Under the pieces are notes generated by a model, which was not told the origin of the DNA, made no database searches, and worked only from the letters and a program-made list of their open reading frames with translations. Of a DNA stretch of 64,000 nucleotides, positions 49,575 to 58,245 are shown piece after piece. Source of the DNA: Novosphingobium chloroacetimidivorans. GTDB taxonomy: Bacteria > Pseudomonadota > Alphaproteobacteria > Sphingomonadales > Sphingomonadaceae. Made by a program: the position numbers and the translations under genes. The DNA lies in assembly GCF_014204535.1 (NCBI RefSeq), contig NZ_JACHLR010000005.1, positions 186,001 through 250,000 on the forward strand, in the 5' to 3' direction. Numbering within the stretch: the stretch's first letter is position 1; each line of letters begins with the position of its first letter.

Positions 49575-50735
49575 CTAACGTTCCAGTATCGTGACGGCAG
49601 AGACGCCCGGCGCGCCGTAGACGTGGCTGTAGGCGGTCCGGGGATCGCCGGGCACCTGACGGCCGCCGCCGTGGCCGCGCAATTGCACCACGTTCTCGTA
49701 GACCTGGCGCAGGCCGGAAGCCCCGATCGGCTCCCCGCAGGCGAGACAACCGCCGTCGGTGTTGACCGGCAGCGCGCCGCCGATCTCGGTGCGGCCCTCG
49801 GCGAGCCATTGCTCCTGCTCGCCATCGGCGCAGAAGCCGCTCTCGGCCATGTGCATGATCTCGGCGCCGGCTTCGGTGTCCTGCAATTGCGCTACATCGA
49901 TGTCGCCCGGGTCGATGCCGGACAGCCGGAATGCATCGGCAGAGGCGATGCGCGAGGCGGTGGGGCGGGGCTTGGTGTCGTCCGCCACCACGTCCACCGA
50001 AGGCGCGAACACCTCGAAGCTGTGCGGCGGGCGGGTGCGCATCGTCGCGGCCTTCAGGCGGATCAACGGCTTGCCCAGCTCGCGCGCCTTCTTCTCGCTG
50101 GCGAGGATCAGCGCGACCCCGCCCTCGGCAGGCGAGCAGAACATGTACTTGGTGTAAGGATCGCTAACCAAGGGCGCTTCGAGGATGTCCTCCAGCGAGA
50201 CCAGCTGCCGTCGCCACGCATGCGGCGCGTGCACTGCGTTGCGGAACGCCTTCTCCGCGACCCGGGCAAGCGAGGTCTGCGAAATGCCGAACAAGCTCAT
50301 GTAGCGCATGATCTTGGCGGCAAAAAATTGCGTGGTGACCATCTGACCGACTTCGCCGTACCACTCCGGCAAGTTGTATTCGGCGGGCAGCGCGTTGAAG
50401 GCGCCGCGCGGGTGCTTGTCGAAGCCGACCGCCAGGCCGATATCGAACTCGCCCGACTTGATCGCCATCTGCGCGCTGAACAGCGCCGATCCACCCGCAG
50501 CGCAGCCGTTGCGCACGTTGATGAACTGCACTCCGGTAAGGCCCAGTCGATCGACCATCGTGTCCGGATTGCCGGCGGCATCCGAGCTGCCGTAGGCGAA
50601 CTGGACCTGGGGCCAGTCGATCCCGGCATCGGCCAGCGCCTCACGCACCGCATGGACGCCCTGATCGAGGCCTGACAGGCCATCGGTGCGCCCGAACTTG
50701 TGGATACCGATGCCGACGATGCACACGTCGCTCAT
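49575..50735 (-). CDS. SCP2/lipid-transfer-type thiolase, DUF35-associated
   Basis: The 386-residue thiolase-like protein has the nucleophile Cys78 in INVRNGCAAGGSAL and a C-terminal NTDGGCLACGEPIGASGLR segment with a second Cys and the GEPIGA turn. This branch (nonspecific lipid-transfer protein, Ltp-like) works with DUF35 partners as acetyl-CoA acyltransferase or as retro-aldolase that shortens branched or steroid-type side chains. The DUF35 gene sits directly upstream with an ATGA overlap, so the two should form a complex. Downstream genes are an acyl-CoA dehydrogenase and a 2-oxoacid dehydrogenase. Confidence 0.88.
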   Translation of the reverse strand: MSDVCIVGIGIHKFGRTDGLSGLDQGVHAVREALADAGIDWPQVQFAYGSSDAAGNPDTMVDRLGLTGVQFINVRNGCAAGGSALFSAQMAIKSGEFDIGLAVGFDKHPRGAFNALPAEYNLPEWYGEVGQMVTTQFFAAKIMRYMSLFGISQTSLARVAEKAFRNAVHAPHAWRRQLVSLEDILEAPLVSDPYTKYMFCSPAEGGVALILASEKKARELGKPLIRLKAATMRTRPPHSFEVFAPSVDVVADDTKPRPTASRIASADAFRLSGIDPGDIDVAQLQDTEAGAEIMHMAESGFCADGEQEQWLAEGRTEIGGALPVNTDGGCLACGEPIGASGLRQVYENVVQLRGHGGGRQVPGDPRTAYSHVYGAPGVSAVTILER

Positions 50736-51127
50736 GCGGGAAGCTCCGCCGGCACAAAGGCGGGAATGTGGGAGCTCGCCGGATCGTTGCGATCAAGCAG
50801 GCCCGGCTCGAACCGCACCGGCATGCCCACCGCCACGTCCTCGAAGGCGACGTCGTCCAGCCGCGCCTCGACGATAACTTCGCCGGGCAGCTCGACGTAG
50901 GCGACCACCCATGGCGCGAACGCCTCGGGGCCGGCATAAGGCGGGCTCTTGGGCCGAAACCGCTGCACGGTGTAGGACCACAGCCTGCCCTCGCGCGAAA
51001 GCGGCACGGGCTCATGCGTCGCGGTCGATGGACAGGGGAAGACGATGCGACCGGATTTCCGGTCCTTGCCACCGATCAGACGCGGGGGCGTCTCGTCGGT
51101 GAACAGGCCTTCGGCTATGGCGCGCAT
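50732..51127 (-). CDS. DUF35 OB-fold protein, thiolase partner, without zinc-ribbon cysteines
   Basis: The 131-residue product matches the OB-fold DUF35 partner of thiolases. After LFTDETPPRLIGGK it has RLWSYTVQRFRPKSPPYAGP and a PWVVAYVELPGEVIVEARL strand set. The N-terminal rubredoxin-like zinc ribbon, normally CXXC...CXXC, is reduced to GGKDRKSGRIVFPCP with one Cys, so zinc binding is unlikely. ATG at 51127 is chosen because GGAG lies 5 nt upstream and the RAIAEGLF start is family-like; an ATG at 51160 adds 11 residues. It begins the minus-strand operon that continues to 42009. Confidence 0.8.
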   Translation of the reverse strand: MRAIAEGLFTDETPPRLIGGKDRKSGRIVFPCPSTATHEPVPLSREGRLWSYTVQRFRPKSPPYAGPEAFAPWVVAYVELPGEVIVEARLDDVAFEDVAVGMPVRFEPGLLDRNDPASSHIPAFVPAELPA

Positions 51128-51264
51128 CTCTTCTCCACCCCGGTTGATGTCTCCGGTCATGGCAGCTGTTTAAGCCTGCCCTCGCCCGCAATTTGACTCA
51201 CCAAAACGCTAGGGTAGCCAAAGCGCCAGTTCATGCGACCCATGCCGCCGGGAGAGCGCAAGCC

Positions 51265-52932
51265 ATGAGCAAGCAATGGGACTACATCATCGTCGGGGCC
51301 GGCAGCGCTGGTTGTGTCATGGCCGAGCGGCTGAGCGCCGACGGCCGCTCGCAAGTCCTGGTGCTGGAAGCGGGCGGTGAGAACGACAGCTTCTGGGTCA
51401 CGCTGCCCAAGGGCGTCGCCAAGCTGGTCAAGAAGCCTGAGCACATGTGGGCCTACCACGTCGCTCAACCGCGCGAGGAAGGCGCCAACGATCCCGGCGC
51501 GGGCGAAGTGTGGATCCGCGGCAAGGGGCTGGGCGGCTCATCCTCGATCAACGGCATGATCTGGAGCCGGGGCGAGCCAGCGGACTACGATGCGTGGGAG
51601 GACGAGGCCGGCGCGACCGGCTGGAACGGCGCCAGCATGACCGCAGCGTTTCTCGAGCTTGAGGACCATAAGGCGGGCCCTTCCGAAATGCGCGGCAGCG
51701 GCGGCCTCGTGCGCGTCGATCCCGCCTGCTACACCTACCCTCTTGCCGAGCGCATGATCGAGGCCGGCGAGGCGCTGGGCCTGCGGCGGGTCGACGATCT
51801 CAACGCCACCGCCGGGCCTCGCGTCGGCTATTACAGCCACAACATCAGCAAAGGCCGCCGTGAATCTTCGGCGCGCACCTACCTGGCGGCGGCGCGCAGG
51901 CGGCCCAACGTCACGGTGATGACAGGGGTCACGGCGGAGAGGATCGTGTTCGATGGCATCCGCGCGGTGGGCATCGACGTCACGGTCGACGGAAAGCCAC
52001 AGCGCTTCGACTGCGCCGGCGAGATCGTCGTCAGCGCCGGGGCCATGGAAAGCCCTCTCCTGTTGCAGCGATCCGGCATCGGCGATGCCGGTCGGCTGGC
52101 GCTCGCCGGCATCCCGCTGGTGGCGCACTCACCCGATGTCGGCGAGAGGATGATCGAGCACCTGTCGCTGTCGATGCCGTTCCGGCTGGACCATGGCAAG
52201 GGCACCAACAAAAGCTTCTTCGGCCTGGGCGCGGCTCTTGCGATGCTGCGCTATTTGCTGCGCCGCGACGGGGTGCTGGCGACGGGGCCTTTCGAGGTCG
52301 GCGCGTTCTGCAACGTCGCGCATCCCGACGGCCGCACCGACGCGCAGTTCTATCTGGGCGGCTACACCTTCAAGGTCGGCGACGACAAGGATCCCGTCCC
52401 GCTCGACAAGATCGATCCCAGGCCGGGCGTGACAATCTACGGCCAGCTGCTGCGCCTCACCAGCGAGAGCAGCGTTCGCGCCACCGGGCCTACGACTGAA
52501 GCTGCACCGCACATCCTGCACAACTTCCTGAGCACGCAGCACGACCGCACCTCCGCCATCGCGCTGGTACGCAAGATGCGCGCCTATATGTCAGCGCCGC
52601 CGCTCGACCGGATGGTCGGCGCGGAACTGGTGCCGGGTGCGCAAGTGCAGAGCGACGAGGACGTGCTCGCCATGTTCCGGCGCCTTTCGAGCTGTGGGCT
52701 CCACGCCATCCGCTCGTGCCGCATGGGCAGCGATCCGGAAGCCGTGGTTGACCCGAGGCTACGGGTGAACGGAGTTCAGGGCGTGCGGGTGGCGGATTGC
52801 TCGGTCATGCCCGGTCACGTCACCGGCAACACCAATGCCCCCGCCATGGCGCTAGGCCTGCGCGGCGCGCAGCTGATGCTGGAGGATCGTGCCGCTGTGA
52901 AGCCTCCGCGCGAGTTAGCCGATCACTTCTGA
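51265..52932 (+). CDS. GMC family FAD-dependent oxidoreductase (choline dehydrogenase-like)
   Basis: The 555-residue enzyme begins with the FAD motif YIIVGAGSAGCVMAERL, then the GMC signature with GKGLGGSSSINGMIWSRG (about 87-104) and EIVVSAGAMESPLLL. At the C-terminus are the active-site His of GLHAIRSCRMG and the second His/Asn site in PGHVTGNTNAPAMALG. Members oxidise primary or secondary alcohols, including long-chain, cyclic and sugar alcohols. GGGAGAG precedes the ATG at 51265. It is divergent from the thiolase operon, and its end overlaps the convergent LuxR gene by 10 nt. Confidence 0.92.
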   Translation: MSKQWDYIIVGAGSAGCVMAERLSADGRSQVLVLEAGGENDSFWVTLPKGVAKLVKKPEHMWAYHVAQPREEGANDPGAGEVWIRGKGLGGSSSINGMIWSRGEPADYDAWEDEAGATGWNGASMTAAFLELEDHKAGPSEMRGSGGLVRVDPACYTYPLAERMIEAGEALGLRRVDDLNATAGPRVGYYSHNISKGRRESSARTYLAAARRRPNVTVMTGVTAERIVFDGIRAVGIDVTVDGKPQRFDCAGEIVVSAGAMESPLLLQRSGIGDAGRLALAGIPLVAHSPDVGERMIEHLSLSMPFRLDHGKGTNKSFFGLGAALAMLRYLLRRDGVLATGPFEVGAFCNVAHPDGRTDAQFYLGGYTFKVGDDKDPVPLDKIDPRPGVTIYGQLLRLTSESSVRATGPTTEAAPHILHNFLSTQHDRTSAIALVRKMRAYMSAPPLDRMVGAELVPGAQVQSDEDVLAMFRRLSSCGLHAIRSCRMGSDPEAVVDPRLRVNGVQGVRVADCSVMPGHVTGNTNAPAMALGLRGAQLMLEDRAAVKPPRELADHF

Positions 52933-53696
52933 AGCGAGATGTAGCCCAGCTGCGCGGCCTTGAAGACCGTCTGGCTGCGATTCACTGCATTGAGCTTGGT
53001 CGCGGCGTTGTGGATGTGGAACCGCACGGTCGCCCGGCTGCGCGACATGATCATGCTGATCTCCATATCGGTCTTGCCGATCGCCGCCCAGCGCAGGCAC
53101 TCGACCTCGCGCTTGGACAGGCGCGAGCCCGACGGCAGCGCCTGGGCCGAACCCATCACCTGCACGTACGTGGCGATGAAGGTGCGGGCATAGAGCCCCA
53201 GCGCGTCCGAGTAGAGCTCGAACTCCTCGCTGAGATCGGTCTTGCCGCGATCCAGCGGGTTGAAGCTGACCGCGCCGATCTGACCGAACGGCAGGTGAAC
53301 GGGCACGCCAATCGCGGCCCAGGTCATCGCGCGGTTCTCGAAGTTGGAGAGGTCGATGGAGGTGAGATAGGCGTTCGGCTCGCGCGTGCGGAAGCCATTG
53401 GCGTTGACCCAGAACGGCTGGCTCTCGAACCGGCAGGCAGTGGTCAGCGGACTGTCGAGCGCGATGCGCGAGTTGCGCCACCAGACCCGCTCGTCGGTGT
53501 CCCAGCCGAACACCTCGGTCGCCAGGATACCGCCGTCGGCATCCACAGGCGTGCGCTTGTCGGCGATGTCGTGCGCGGGTGCGACGCGCATGCCCAGTTC
53601 CTGCGCGATCGCATGCAGCGCCTCGGCAGCCGAGCGCACCCCGGCAGCCGACTTCACGCGCACAGCGTCGATGTGATCCTGTGATAACAGCGCCAT
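52923..53696 (-). CDS. LuxR-type helix-turn-helix regulator
   Basis: The 257-residue regulator has a C-terminal LuxR/GerE helix-turn-helix (about 190-250, with RLSKREVECLRWAAIGKTDMEISMIM and RATVRFHIHNAATKLN). Its N-terminal domain resembles the autoinducer-binding fold, with VWWRNSRIALDSPLT and FWVNANGF. It has no paired synthase here, so it may sense a catabolic substrate. GGGAGAG lies 7 nt before the ATG at 53696. It is divergent from an acyl-CoA dehydrogenase across a 149-nt region containing the palindrome GACCGCGCGGTC. It probably controls the flanking catabolic genes. Confidence 0.85.
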   Translation of the reverse strand: MALLSQDHIDAVRVKSAAGVRSAAEALHAIAQELGMRVAPAHDIADKRTPVDADGGILATEVFGWDTDERVWWRNSRIALDSPLTTACRFESQPFWVNANGFRTREPNAYLTSIDLSNFENRAMTWAAIGVPVHLPFGQIGAVSFNPLDRGKTDLSEEFELYSDALGLYARTFIATYVQVMGSAQALPSGSRLSKREVECLRWAAIGKTDMEISMIMSRSRATVRFHIHNAATKLNAVNRSQTVFKAAQLGYISLQK

Positions 53697-53721
53697 TAAG
53701 CTTCTCTCCCAAGCCTTCTTA

Positions 53722-53733
53722 GACCGCGCGGTC
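53722..53733. promoter_or_regulatory. perfect 12-bp palindrome in the luxR-type/acyl-CoA dehydrogenase divergent region
   Basis: GACCGCGCGGTC is a perfect palindrome 26 nt upstream of the LuxR-type start and 113 nt upstream of the acyl-CoA dehydrogenase. A second short palindrome, GACTAGTC, lies at 53773-53780. LuxR-type proteins bind palindromes as dimers, so these are candidate operators. Confidence 0.4.
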
Positions 53734-53845
53734 GGGGGGCACAATCGCGTGCACCAGGTTGGGCATGGGTGTGACTAGTCTTTTGCTCAGCAGCAAGGGC
53801 GCGGGACGCGATGGTATCACCGCCGGTGGATACCGGGAGTGGATT

Positions 53846-54976
53846 GTGAACTTCGATCTTAGCGAAGACGAGGAAATGCTGAAGGCGCTGGCCGATCGGT
53901 TCGTCGCCGATCGCTACGACCACGACAGCCGCCGCGCGTTCCTGGCGGAGCCTTGCGGGTTCTCTTCCAGCAACTGGCAACTGCTGGGCGAACTCGGCCT
54001 GATCGCGGCGCCGTTCCCCGAGGATCTGGGCGGGCTTGGGCTCGACGCCACGGGCATCGCCATCGTCTTCGAGGCATTGGGACGTGGCCTAGTGGTCGAG
54101 CCCCTGGCGGAGTCCGTCATGATGGCAGGCCGCCTGTTCGCGATGACCGCGCGCGAGCCGTTGCTGGAAGCCTGGATCGAGGCGCTGGTTTCGGGCGAGA
54201 AACGCCTTGCGCTCGCAGCGCTGGACGAGAGCGCGCGGGACGGACTTTCCTGGTTGGAGACACGAGCAGTCGCCGAAGGCGACAGCTGGAGGCTCAGCGG
54301 CACCAAGCCGTTCTGCGCCGCGGGCGGCGGTGCCGATGCCTTCATCGTCCCTGCACGCATCCACGGGGAGCCGGGCGATCGCACCGGCGTGGCGCTGTTC
54401 CTTGTTCCTGCCACGCAGCCAGGTGCCTCGCAGCGCCCATGGCACATGGCCGACGGCAGCGTCGCGGTGGCGCTGACACTGGACGATGTCGTGATCGGCG
54501 CCGACCACAAGCTAGACCGCGCTGGAGAAGACGGCCTAGCCGCGATCGATGCCGCGAACGAGACGGCCGACCTGGCCCGCAGCGCCGAAGGGCTGGGGAT
54601 CATGGAGCGGCTGTTCGGCGACACGATCGACTACTTGCGAACCCGCAGCCAGTTCGGCGCGGCGATCGGTTCGTTCCAGGCGATCCAGCACCGCATGGTC
54701 GCGCAGTACGCCGTGATCGAGCAGGCCCGCGCGCTCCTCAACCTCGCCCTGGTGTCGAGCGGCAGCGCAGACTTCGGCAAGGCCGTCCAGGGCGCCCGCG
54801 CTTTCATCGCCCGCACCTCGCTCGATCTGGGTCATGAGATGATCCAGTTCCACGGCGGCATGGGCATCACCGACGAACTTGCGATCGGCGCCGGACACAA
54901 GCGGCTGCTGGTCCTCTCGCGCTGGCCCGAGAGCCCGCAGGCGACCCTGGACCGCTACGCCGGCGTGCTCAACTGA
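53846..54976 (+). CDS. acyl-CoA dehydrogenase family protein (FadE-type subunit)
   Basis: The 376-residue protein has the three-domain acyl-CoA dehydrogenase layout: FPEDLGGLGLDATGIAIVFEALGRG at about 53-77, TRSQFGAAIGSFQAIQHRMV in the C-terminal helical domain, and IQFHGGMGITDELAIG near the end. The C-terminal motif lacks the catalytic Glu, as in small subunits of heteromeric FadE/ChsE-type enzymes, where the partner supplies the base. The start is GTG at 53846, with GGGAG 6 nt upstream; the upstream ATG frame is less likely. An intrinsic terminator follows its stop. Confidence 0.86.
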   Translation: MNFDLSEDEEMLKALADRFVADRYDHDSRRAFLAEPCGFSSSNWQLLGELGLIAAPFPEDLGGLGLDATGIAIVFEALGRGLVVEPLAESVMMAGRLFAMTAREPLLEAWIEALVSGEKRLALAALDESARDGLSWLETRAVAEGDSWRLSGTKPFCAAGGGADAFIVPARIHGEPGDRTGVALFLVPATQPGASQRPWHMADGSVAVALTLDDVVIGADHKLDRAGEDGLAAIDAANETADLARSAEGLGIMERLFGDTIDYLRTRSQFGAAIGSFQAIQHRMVAQYAVIEQARALLNLALVSSGSADFGKAVQGARAFIARTSLDLGHEMIQFHGGMGITDELAIGAGHKRLLVLSRWPESPQATLDRYAGVLN

Positions 54977-54994
54977 CAGCTTCACCCCGACTGG

Positions 54995-55030
54995 AGGGCG
55001 GCCTGCATCATGCGGCCGCCCTTCTCTTTC
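54995..55030 (+). terminator. intrinsic terminator after acyl-CoA dehydrogenase
   Basis: A GC-rich 9-bp stem, AGGGCGGCC (54995-55003) with GGCCGCCCT (55014-55022), has a 10-nt loop that can fold further (GCAT/ATGC). It is followed by TCTCTTTC on the plus strand. It begins 18 nt after the stop of the gene ending at 54976 and lies before the convergent ThuA-like gene. Confidence 0.7.
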
Positions 55031-55065
55031 CCGCTATCGCTCTTGGTGCGACCCGAAGAGCCTGA

Positions 55066-55854
55066 TCAATCTGCGGGCTGGCGCTGCTTGAGCCAGGCGA
55101 TGCCACGGCGCAGCAAATCGTAGAACACCGGCAAGTCCCAGGCGCAGCGGTCGACGGTGGGCCACCAGTCCATCATCGGCTGCAGGTCGTAGTGTCCGCG
55201 ACAATGCCCAAGCGTGTTGTAGAGCACCGCGCCGGCGCCGTGATCCTTGAGGTACATCACCGGGTGCGTGCCAGGCGCATCCGCGGCCTCGACGAAGCCA
55301 GTGCCCTGCTGCGTGCACTCGGCTTCCAGCAGGACGTGCAGGTGCCCGTGCGTCTCCATGTGGTAGAGCTCGTCGGTGGTCTGGAACGGCTCCACTCCGG
55401 ACACCAAGGGATGGCTCGGATCGGCAACGGTGACGGTGTAAGGCGCGATCGGAGGGTGGGAGAGGAACTGCGAGCCGAGCAGGTCCATGAACAGCGGCGC
55501 CCAGCGCGGCGCATCCCACAGCCCCGCACCGGGGCCCTCGGACAGCAGGCGCAGCACAGAGTTTGTGCCATGCAGCGCGTACCAGCGTCCGCCCGCCGCC
55601 AGCCAGTCACGCAGCACCTCCTGCGCGGCCAGCGAGGGCGTGACGTCGCACGTATAGGTGATCAAGATGTCCGCCTGGCGCAGCGCGTCGAGGTTCTCGT
55701 AATCCTCGAACACGCGCGTACGGACGGCGGGGTCCTCGCCCAGCAGCTTGAGCAGCTCTAGCCGGGCGAAATCCATGTCGTGCCACACGCCGCCGCACAC
55801 GAGCACACAGTTGATCCGCGGCGGGCGGCCTGCGCCCTCGTCCTGCTCCGCCAT
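55066..55854 (-). CDS. ThuA-like domain protein
   Basis: The 262-residue class I glutamine amidotransferase-like protein is of the ThuA family. VLVCGGVWHDMDFARLELL opens the Rossmann-like domain, ALRQADILITYTCD and GGRWYALHGTNSVLR follow, and VMYLKDHGAGAVLYNTLGH is near the end. The ThuA fold occurs in sugar-modifying gene sets (trehalose utilisation) and in many oxidoreductase clusters; its reaction is unclear. It lies 4 nt downstream of a Rieske oxygenase gene, as often seen in sphingomonad aromatic or terpenoid clusters. The ATG at 55854 is chosen to avoid overlap with that gene. Confidence 0.82.
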   Translation of the reverse strand: MAEQDEGAGRPPRINCVLVCGGVWHDMDFARLELLKLLGEDPAVRTRVFEDYENLDALRQADILITYTCDVTPSLAAQEVLRDWLAAGGRWYALHGTNSVLRLLSEGPGAGLWDAPRWAPLFMDLLGSQFLSHPPIAPYTVTVADPSHPLVSGVEPFQTTDELYHMETHGHLHVLLEAECTQQGTGFVEAADAPGTHPVMYLKDHGAGAVLYNTLGHCRGHYDLQPMMDWWPTVDRCAWDLPVFYDLLRRGIAWLKQRQPAD

Positions 55855-55858
55855 CCGC

Positions 55859-57322
55859 TCAGTCCTGCTTCCAGCCACCAAGCTCGCCGCCGATGTACTT
55901 CATCAGCGTGTCCTGGAACTGGCGGATGCGGATTTCCTGGTAGTTGCCCAGGTTGATGTTGCCGGTCTTCGAGACGTGCAGGCCTTCCTGCACATAGGGC
56001 AGGTTGTCCATGTCCTGCTCGAACACGTCGCCCAGGATGCCCAGCTCCGGCGCCTCAGTCCACTTCTGGTCGAGGCGCAGCATCTTGAGCGGAGCGCCGC
56101 GCGGGATCGGCTGGCCCTTGGGAATGCGCGAAAGGATGCGCACTTCCATGATGCAGGTGTCCGGCGTCTTGCCGGTGCGCCAGTTGTAGACGACGTTGGG
56201 CATGAACCCGCCCCACGGCGAGAAGTTGGGGAAGACGTTGTAGACCAGCGCGTCGAGCAGCTCGGCATCCGTCGCGTCGGCATGATCGTAGCCGGTCGAA
56301 GCGGTATAGGCCTTGCGCATGGCCTCACCCAGAGCGGCTCGCGCGCTCACGCCATCGGGGACCGCGATCGCCATCGGGTTGTCCCTTGCGGCTTCCTCGT
56401 AGTTGTCCGCCGAGCGCCCATTATAGCGGATGAACTGGTCGACGATCCACTGCTCGCCCTGCCCTTCCTCGATGTGCGGGCTCATCACTCCGAAGGGCAC
56501 CAGGTTGACGTTCACGTTGTCGCCCCAGGTCCAGTAGGCGGCATTGGAGTCGCCGGTAAAGGGCAGCAGCTGGGGGTGGGTGACGATGGTGTGCCAGGCC
56601 TCCATGAAGGCCTCCATCACCACCTTCCAGTTGGCAGGGACTTCCTTGGCGACGCGCATGACGCTGGCGCACTCGTCATGCCGCCAGCGCTTGAAGTGCT
56701 CGGGCAGCGGTGCCAGGAACTCCTCCAGGGTTGGGCCGCCCTTCTCCTCGCGGATGAACACGTAGCCCTGCCACCGGCCGACCTCGGCCTCGGGCAAGTC
56801 AAGGCTCTGTTCGCTCAGGTGCGGGAAGTCCCACTGGCAGGGCATCGAGTTGAAGCTGCCGTCCTTGTTCCAGGCAAAGCCGTGGAACGGGCAGACGAAC
56901 TTGTCGGTCGTGCCTTCCTCGGTGCGCAGCTTGCGACCGCGGTGCAGGCAGACGTTGTGCATGGCGCGGATCGAGCCATCGTCCTGCCGGCTGACGAGGT
57001 AGGATCGCCCGGCGTTCTCATAGACGACGAAGTCGCCGGGTTCGGGCAGGTCTTCCTCACGCGCGGCGAACTGCCAGACGTAGGGCCACATCCGCTCCCG
57101 TTCCGCCTTCGCGAAGTCCTCGCTGGTGTAGCGCTCCCCCGGGATCGGCTCGGACCCACGGTATGTGTAGCTCTCCTCGGTCAGGATCGCGGGTGCCGGA
57201 CGCGAGTCCCGCGCCATCAGCTCGGACCAGCTGATGCCCTTGCTGCGGTCGGCGCCAAGACCCTCCGATGCCGGGGTTTCCAGCTGTGACTTGGTCGCAA
57301 GGGCGGGATCGCGCTCGGCCAT
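55859..57322 (-). CDS. Rieske non-haem iron oxygenase, alpha subunit
   Basis: The 487-residue oxygenase has a Rieske [2Fe-2S] centre with Cys125-X-His127 and Cys144-X2-His147 (CLHRGRK and CPFHGFAW). The mononuclear iron site lies in EAFMEAWHTIVTHP, with His244 and His249; an Asp ligand is expected further on. It would hydroxylate or dihydroxylate a ring or demethylate a substrate using O2 and electrons from a ferredoxin system that is not encoded in the window. The start uses ATG at 57322, with GGGAG about 10 nt upstream; this RBS overlaps an inverted repeat. It is divergent from three SDR genes. Confidence 0.9.
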   Translation of the reverse strand: MAERDPALATKSQLETPASEGLGADRSKGISWSELMARDSRPAPAILTEESYTYRGSEPIPGERYTSEDFAKAERERMWPYVWQFAAREEDLPEPGDFVVYENAGRSYLVSRQDDGSIRAMHNVCLHRGRKLRTEEGTTDKFVCPFHGFAWNKDGSFNSMPCQWDFPHLSEQSLDLPEAEVGRWQGYVFIREEKGGPTLEEFLAPLPEHFKRWRHDECASVMRVAKEVPANWKVVMEAFMEAWHTIVTHPQLLPFTGDSNAAYWTWGDNVNVNLVPFGVMSPHIEEGQGEQWIVDQFIRYNGRSADNYEEAARDNPMAIAVPDGVSARAALGEAMRKAYTASTGYDHADATDAELLDALVYNVFPNFSPWGGFMPNVVYNWRTGKTPDTCIMEVRILSRIPKGQPIPRGAPLKMLRLDQKWTEAPELGILGDVFEQDMDNLPYVQEGLHVSKTGNINLGNYQEIRIRQFQDTLMKYIGGELGGWKQD

Positions 57323-57333
57323 CTTTATCGTAC

Positions 57334-57358
57334 TCCCAAAACGTACTTCTATTTGGGA
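57334..57358. promoter_or_regulatory. inverted repeat in Rieske/SDR divergent promoter
   Basis: TCCCAAA (57334-57340) and TTTGGGA (57352-57358) are perfect 7-bp arms with an 11-nt spacer. The site lies 12 nt upstream of the Rieske gene, covering its RBS, and about 108 nt upstream of the SDR operon. It is a candidate operator for regulating both directions. Confidence 0.4.
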
Positions 57359-57465
57359 TATGTCTGCCTTAACCGGAGCCTCAGGTCACCTTGCTCAAGT
57401 CATAGGTTGCCGGGCCGCGCAGCAATGGGTCATGCTCGCCATCGGATAAGACTTGGGAGAATGCC

Positions 57466-58245
57466 GTGCAGCGGCTTGAAGGCAAGGTTGCGCTGGTAAC
57501 CGGGGGAACCTCCGGTATCGGCGCGGGAACGGTGGAGCGCCTCTGCGCCGAAGGGGCGCGCGTGGTGTTCACCGGCTCCAACCAGGCGGCCGCGGACGCC
57601 GTCTGTGCCGCGACGGGCGCGCAGTTCATCAAGCACGACGTCACCGATGCCTCGGCATGGGACGGACTCATCGACACGATCCTGGAACGCCACGGACGGC
57701 TCGACATTGCCTTTGCCAATGCCGGCACCGAGAGCGGTGACGCCAGCATCGAGGACATCACCATTGACGGCTGGAACAACGTCATGAACGTGAACCTCAC
57801 CGGCGTGATGCTGACCGTGCAGCACGCGATGCGGGCGATGGCGCGCAATTCTGACGGACCGGACGGCTCGATCATCGTCAACTCGTCCATGAACGCGCAC
57901 CGCGCGATGGGCAACTTCTGCGCCTATTCGGTCTCCAAGGCAGCGGTGATCGCGCTGATCAAGTCCGCCGCGGTGCATGCCGGCAATCGCAAGTACAAGA
58001 TCAGGGTCAACGCCGTGCTGCCGGGCGTTGTCGAGACCGCCTTGATCGTGAACCTGATCGACAAATCCGCCGATCCTGCCGCCGCCCGTGCCGCCTACCA
58101 GAGCCTGTCACCGCTCGGCCGCATGGCTCAGGTCGATGAAGTCGCCGGCATGGTGGCCTGGCTGGCGAGTGACGAGGCCCGGTTCTGTTCGGGCAGCGAG
58201 TTCACGATGGACGGCGCGTCCACGGCAGGAATGAACGGCGTATGA
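57466..58245 (+). CDS. SDR family oxidoreductase
   Basis: The 259-residue classical SDR has TGGTSGIGAG at 12-21, NAGTES in place of the usual NNAG, catalytic Ser in NSSMNAH, and YSVSK as the Tyr-X3-Lys active site. The C-terminal GSEFTMDGAS is typical. The start is GTG at 57466, with GGGAGA 5 nt upstream. Its stop overlaps the start of the next SDR (ATGA). It may oxidise the alcohol or cis-diol formed by the divergent Rieske oxygenase; the substrate is unknown. Confidence 0.88.
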   Translation: MQRLEGKVALVTGGTSGIGAGTVERLCAEGARVVFTGSNQAAADAVCAATGAQFIKHDVTDASAWDGLIDTILERHGRLDIAFANAGTESGDASIEDITIDGWNNVMNVNLTGVMLTVQHAMRAMARNSDGPDGSIIVNSSMNAHRAMGNFCAYSVSKAAVIALIKSAAVHAGNRKYKIRVNAVLPGVVETALIVNLIDKSADPAAARAAYQSLSPLGRMAQVDEVAGMVAWLASDEARFCSGSEFTMDGASTAGMNGV

